NCBI GenBank assembly: GCA_013397935.1
Contig: VZRN01004720.1
Coordinates: 320,072 to 384,071 of the forward strand
DNA from: Dasyornis broadbenti
Taxonomy: Eukaryota; Chordata; Aves; Passeriformes; Dasyornithidae
Direction of reading: 5' to 3'
Length of the DNA: 64,000 bases
A model generated the notes under the pieces. It made no database searches. It was not told the DNA's origin and worked only from the letters and a program-made list of their open reading frames with translations. Position 1 is the stretch's first letter. Every line of letters starts with the position of its first letter. Positions 58,301-64,000 of this stretch are shown piece after piece. Position numbers and translations under genes: made by a program.

Positions 58301-60009
58301 GTGCCCGGGGAATGGAGCTGGGCTGCGGCTGCAGCTCCCATGGCACGGGCAGAGGTGGGGTCACAGCTGCACCCCAAGGAAAGCAGCTGCTGGGAGAAGG
58401 GCAGCTTTGCAGCCTGACTGAGCAAGCCGAGCCTGCAGGAGCAGGGCACACCAAATGACTGGATTGGGAACCAGGAGAACATGGGCTCTGTGGCTCTTTG
58501 GAGGGCACAGAAGAGATGTGCCACCCCTGCCTGCCTCAGTTTCCCCACATCAGGTACCAGGAAGGCAGTGTGGGTGGTGCAAGAGCAAGGGCACAGCCAA
58601 TGTTAATTAATATCCGTTTCCAAAATGAGCTCTCAGGCAGCAGATTCACAGCCAGCACGCTGCTTGAGGATTCACCCCCTCTGCCTGCAGATGGATCCAC
58701 AGACCCATCGTCAGCGTGACTCCATGAAGCACCTGGCTCACGGCTCGCTCCGGGAGAGGGAACTCCCCCAGGCCGGCAGTGCCATCCTGCAGCCAGGTCA
58801 GTGAGGGACCCACCCTTGTCACCGCCACCCTCCCAAGCCCGTGGGGATCCTCCATCCGCATGGCCCAAGCGACTCTTTGTCTGTCAGGAATTCCTATTTA
58901 ACACAGGCTTCCTCACACCTGCCGTGCTGGCTGGACAGCCCAGCCTGCCCTTTCCTTCGTGGGCAGAAAAGCCTGCATTGATCTGCTGCTAAAAATAGAG
59001 GCCCAAGGTTCGGAGGCAGCGGCACCGGCTCCGCCAGCGAGGCTGTGAGAGGTTCCTCACATCTGTTGCCTGGCAGAGACCCAAAGTATTTTTCTGGTAC
59101 AAGGGGCTTTTTTCATGCATCACCAAAGAACAGGGCTGCTATTTTTAGCTCTAATAAGCATATTTAATTTCCTACTGCCTCATTTCTACTGTTCTGTGCG
59201 AGTAGCATTTCTGAGCATGTCCCTGGGGAGCAGGTGAGGATCTTGTCTGCGTCCCTTGAGCGTCCGAACCGCTGCTGCTCCCCTCAGCACCACCAAACCC
59301 TGGGCCTCAATGAAGAACAATGTGCTGGGGCTGCCCCTGACGTGACCCCAAGGCTCCCACATCAAGGTCACTCATTTACGTTCCAAAGTGGCCACACTGT
59401 GCTAGAGCGCCCAACCTGCCACTGCCATCCGCTCACAGACACCCTGGGCTGTGCTTCCCATCAGCGTCTTCTGCGATGGAGGGAGATACAAAGTGGGCTC
59501 CAAATTCACTTTCCATCTCTTACTGATTTTGGTTACAAGGCGAGGGGATGCAAAAGCCGACCTGTGGTATGTGAGAAGTAACAAAAACGCCCAGTACCCC
59601 GTAACTCACTGTCGAGTCTGGGCTGTGAACCCACCCCGAATACGGAGACAAATAAAGGATGTGGGCAGTTCATGGCCTGCTCCTTATCCTCCACTGATCA
59701 GTGTGGCTCATCAGGTTTATGAGACAATCATGTCTTCTGCTAGCCCAGCCCAGAACCTCTGAGCAATGGCTTGCCAATGCCAAGTAATTATAATGATGTC
59801 TTGCAAGTGAAGCAGAAACAACCAAGTAAATGGATTTAAAGCAGCTTAATTGGGCTGAGTTTTCCTTGAGTTCAGTACGATTCCACTGCTCTATCAGCCC
59901 AAACCTGCACCTTATGAGATTCACTTGTCTTTCAAAAGCTGCTCCTCCCGTGCAGCCCTCTGCTTGCTAGCCATACCCTCGCCCTGGGAGAGCTTCCCAT
60001 GGAGGGGGC

Positions 60010-60160
60010 AGAGCTGCCCGGGGAGTGCCCCTCTCTGGAGATGTTCCAAATGCACCTGGATGTGCTCCTGTGTCCGCAGCTCCAGGTGACCCTGCCTGGG
60101 CAGGGGGCTGGACTGGATGATGTCCAGCGATCCCTTCCAACCCTCTTCCATGCTTCTGTA
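60010..60160 (+). mobile_element. CR1 LINE 3' fragment
   Basis: GGAGATGTTCCAAATGCACC, TCCAGGTGACCCTGCCTGGG, CAGGGGGCTGGACTGGATGA and TGTCCAGCGATCCCTTCCAA, then CCCTCTTCCATGCTTCTGT. This is sense-orientation CR1 3' sequence, moderately diverged. Confidence 0.92.
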
Positions 60161-61050
60161 CCGGCAGAGCCCACGGAGCAGGTTCAGGGATGAGCGTTTC
60201 TCTCCCTGCAAGCAGCAGCCAACATATTTTGCTGGTGTCTCTGCAGCCCACCCCGCACTGTCATTTTCCCCACCAGTTTTTCTGTCCCCCATCCCTCTTG
60301 GCTGCGGTTGGACACGGCCCCCATCCCCCAAACATCTCTCCCACCACTTTGGAGACAAACCCAGCCCCTGCAGGCTGATAACTCCAAGTGTTCTGTGGAT
60401 TACGACCTTGGCAGGGCTTAAATGTTTGCTGCAGACATAAGCCTAGTCATGGCTGATTTTATTTATCGTTGTGTAAGTGTATTTCCAAATAAAACAGAAA
60501 GTGAACAAATAAACTGAGTGACAGAGCCATAAACCCTGCGCCTGCTCATTCACTTGAAGAAAAGCCTGCTTCAACTAATTAACCTGTGCAAGCCTTGTGC
60601 TGTTCATAAACAAGTCAGGAATTAATACTGTGGTTTTTTCCAAACAGCCAGCACATGCCAGTAAATCTTTATAGGGCAGCAAAACAGAAATAGCTCCCCT
60701 TTCCAGGGGAGGTACTACAACAACAATGGGAGGCTGAGTTCTGAAATGAGAGTGAAATATTAGAACAAGTTTCTTTCCTGCTTTTGCTGCCTGTACTGAG
60801 CCCATCTGGGATGTGCTGGAGTGAAGGTTGTGTGAGCGGGAGCTGCAGCCTCCCTGGCGCTGGGGGATTACAGAAACAAGCACCAAAACACGGCTTTCCG
60901 CACCAAATCTCCTCACAGATGCAGCGGGAGGATGGATTATCCAGTACAACAGTCTGAGGAGCTGAGAGGAGCCTGTGGAACAGGTAAATAAAGCTGTGCC
61001 TCTGTGGGGACGGGGGAGCATGGGCATGAGACGTGCAGGTGACCTCTAGG

Positions 61051-61110
61051 AAAAGAAACAACGGGAAAAGCTGGCAGAGGAAACAAAACAACGGGAAAAG
61101 CTGGCAGAGG
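61051..61110 (+). repeat. Thirty-base tandem duplication
   Basis: Two 30-base units lie head to tail. The last 25 bases, ending AAAAGCTGGCAGAGG, are identical (61056-61080 and 61086-61110). The near-perfect identity indicates a recent duplication that may be polymorphic. Confidence 0.9.
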
Positions 61111-64000
61111 CTGTGCTGGGGACAGGGATCTGCTGGCCCTGCACAGGTGAGTGCAGAAGGTGCGTGAGCTCTGCTTTCAGACAAGCCCTCTCTGTTCAAT
61201 GCTCACACACATAATGGGAGACTTGGAAAAATAGAGAGGGGGCAGAAATACAAATCAAGGAGTAACACATTTGAAGGAGAAATTATAAATTGCAATTTAA
61301 TCACATAATCACTTTGACACTCTCAAGCAAGCTAATTTCTTCCCTTGCCTCATTTCACCCACTTGGCAAGATGAATCTTGATGAATAATGTCCTATGAAT
61401 ATTTAATTTTTTGATCAATTTGAATTTTTTTTTCCTCCTATCCCTACCTGCTGGATAAATCAGTTCTCTCCTCTTTTCCTCTCACAAACATACACAGCAC
61501 AACAGCTTCTTCTTCACCTTCCATCCTCCCTGTTTTCATCCTTTTCTCCTCCCCTCTGGAAGGCTTTTTGGCCAAGCAATGATCGTTGTCATTACCCCTT
61601 GCCCATCCTCTGCCAGCTGGGGAACTGGGGCCAACCAGGGAACTTCCTCGAACCAGGAAAGCTTGCAGACAGACAAGAAAATGGATTATCTCGAATGGTT
61701 TTAAAGCCATTTAAATACAATCAGATTGTTTGTGCAGGGGACTGAGGAGAGGGGAATAATGATCTCCCCGTCAATGAGCATTGACAGCAGCACCTTACAC
61801 GTGGGTGCTGGGTGGTCTCAGCCACAGGACCCTCGGGGTCACCTCCACCAGCCCCACAGCTCTGGTTCCTTCACAACCACAGGTCACAGGTGTTGGAGAC
61901 CTCTGCCAGTGCAGGCTTCCAGGAGAAGAGCTGGATGTGCCTGCTAGGGCTTGCTTGGAGCCAACCACCTCTTGGAGCAGGAGGGAAGGATAAATGGTCC
62001 ACTCTAATCACTGTCTATTTTATTTACTGTTTTTCTTTGTTTCTCCCAACTGTTTAATCCATTTCTGCCTAAAATTGCCAAATTAGGAAAGTGCTTTCAA
62101 AGTTAACACTGATTTCAAGCTAGAAATCGATGTCCTTGGCTTCACAGCGCAATCCCTCCCCACCACTGCTGCTCCTAACAAGCTGCAGGGATAACCAGAC
62201 TGTGCTGAGGCCATGAGAAACACTGAAATAACTATGCCCTGAAAGCCATTGGATTTGGGGAAAGGGGAAAGCACCTGAGAGCAGCAGCCAGGGCTGCAGG
62301 AGCCCTCAGATTCCCCCTCCGTGCTGCTCCAGCCGAGCTGTTCCACCAGCTTGGTACATGAGCACAAATGCTTCCCTTAAATCCATCGCCCAATATTCAA
62401 ATCTGCCAACTGTTTGAGCAAGTGAGAGGCTGCAAGAGTGGTTGGCACGTGCTGTTTGTTTAAGCTGTTTATTAAAACTGACAGTCAAATCACTACAAAT
62501 CCAGCTGAAACGCCTCCATGGATTTCAGGAAGGAGAAGGAAGCCTGAGTGCTGCGGCGCAGGGGGTTTATAAGCTCTGCGGCTCTGCTTGGAGCTCTGAA
62601 GAGGCAGGGTGGAGGGCAGCGGTGCCTGGGGGAGCTGCACAGACTCCAGGATGCTGCGACCTGTTCCTGCCTCTGCCCCACATTCCCCCTTTCCCTCTGT
62701 GCAATCGGTGAGCTCAGGCTCCCACTTGGCCTCTGTGCATGGCATTTCTTAGAGCCTGCCCTTGCCCTGAAGCTCCCACAGGCTGAAGTGATCCTGTGCA
62801 CTCAGCAAATGTTCCAGACCAAGGTTCCCGCTGTGCCAAGCACCAGTGGAGCACACAGATGTTTCCTGTCTCCTGTTTTTCCTCTGTTGCTGTTGTTCTA
62901 GGAAAAGGCATTCATTTACTGGGTGCTAATCTGTGCCTGCATTCAAAGCAGCTTCCCATGTCCATCATCTCACCTCCACCCGTTCCACTGGAATTTCCCA
63001 AGTGTCACGGGGAAATGAGTGACAGTTTAGACACAGAGTTCAGTCCCTTAGGATGATCTGAGGGAGAGACAGCAATATTCCCTCTCTCAGGTATCTGTTC
63101 AGCACAGAATTTGCCTCTGATGAAGACCCTTGAGCACCGGGTCAGCAGTGGAAAACGGATTGTGTGGAAAGAACAGCGAGAGCAGGGAGACAGGAGCAGT
63201 CACTGCAGGCGGTGACAGAGGCTCTGTGTGCCTGGGGATGGTGGTGGAGGTTCTGGGGTTGGGGCTGCAGCCAGGACAGAGGCAGGGCTGCCTGGAAGGA
63301 GCTGCTCAGCCACGTCACCTTCTGGCTTCCAACTGCTGCTGTCAGTCCAAGGGCCTGATCTTGTCAGTGCACGAAAACGAACCCAAAGGAAATGTGTTTT
63401 AAAGCAGTTGTGACACAACACTGTCTGAGGCTGTGGTCATGTTTGATTAGCCCATGTTTGCTACGAATCAGGGTGACACAGCCCCTGGTGGCTCAGCCCA
63501 TCTGACATCGGGTGCCACAGACGCCTCCCATCACCGAGGAAAGAAAGAACTCTGCAGGCTGGGCTGATTTTCAGTATTTTCACATTTTCCAGGTATAGAG
63601 GCAGCCAGAGTGAGTTCTAACTTACTACAGACGTTGTTTGTGATAAACACAATCTGAAAGGCTCCAGGCCCTAGCCCTGAATCCCGACAGCCATCGACTG
63701 GTGACGATGGTTTCTCTACACCAGAAATGCTCAAAATCACACACAAAGCCTTTAGGAACAATCTGTGATATGCTGGAGAGTAGAACAGCTCCAACAGGCA
63801 TTTCCGATGTGCAGTGGAGAGACAGCAGTGCTTGCCCAGGAATGAACTTGGGAGGGAGTGAGGACAGAGGGATGTGGGAACAGCAACGATGGAATGAAAA
63901 CAAGGGGAGATGGAGATGTCTGTGGGAGGAAGGGCAAGATTTCAATTGCAATAGTTAGACAAAGCACTCCTGCTGGAAATCAGCGCAGCAGTGCCCAGCT

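Larger units (their letters stand above)
49340..64000. other. Intergenic DNA upstream of CTTNBP2NL, no gene seen
   Basis: Nearly 15 kb without a supportable exon. I looked for KCND3, the expected neighbour in human order, and saw none of its channel motifs. The stretch has several CR1 tails, small tandem repeats (49519, 55284, 61051), a palindrome cluster (50242-50308), an octamer-containing AT-rich block (57780-57960) and another AT-rich block (61200-61440). A 149-codon ATG frame at 54473-54922 has no recognised homologue. Confidence 0.6.

Noticed and set aside
49340..64000. KCND3 exons
   Set aside because: No potassium-channel motifs (pore TTLGYGD, T1 domain, S4 arginines) are present in any frame.

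Overview
The window is vertebrate nuclear DNA, almost certainly from a bird. It has many short CR1 retroposon tails ending in the TTCCAACC/GATTCT-like signature. It also has CpG-island promoters, GT-AG introns, long non-coding stretches, and one clearly recognisable vertebrate gene. Nothing in it is bacterial or viral: no operons, CRISPR arrays or tRNA genes were seen. Coding DNA makes up only about 3% of the window.

The one gene I can prove is CTTNBP2NL (CTTNBP2 N-terminal-like), on the minus strand. Four coding exons (43770-43672, 34645-34415, 32632-32525, 31760-30282) join in phase 0 with consensus splice sites. They give a complete 638-residue protein with the N-terminal CortBP2 domain, a long coiled coil, a Ser/Pro-rich tail and the usual LPTSS C-terminus. 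The AT-rich 3'UTR runs to an AATAAA signal at 27831-27826. Upstream lies a CpG-island promoter at about 48240-49240, interrupted by a 263-base assembly gap (48735-48997). The non-coding first exon is probably in or next to that gap. The side of the island facing away from the gene carries GC boxes, two CCAAT boxes and an ETS site, followed by a possible divergent non-coding first exon.

From 1 to 27800 there is no coding exon I can support. The region holds CpG-rich patches (1-350, 12020-12345, 25480-26330), CR1 fragments, microsatellites and minisatellites, and AT-rich blocks that look like conserved regulatory elements. In human, WNT2B follows CTTNBP2NL on the same strand a few kb downstream. 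The 25480-26330 island, and perhaps the one at the window start, could therefore be WNT2B promoters. That is inference from synteny; no WNT2B coding exon is visible here.

From 49340 to 64000 the sequence looks like intergenic DNA upstream of CTTNBP2NL (towards KCND3 in human gene order), with CR1 tails and a few small repeats.

I found no new gene system. The most interesting local signals are a duplicated 5' splice site within CTTNBP2NL (32441-32537 and 32851-32943), a cluster of perfect GTGTCA-type inverted repeats near 50230-50310, a GGAA microsatellite, duplicated AP-1 motifs, and an unexplained 303-codon open frame inside the largest intron.
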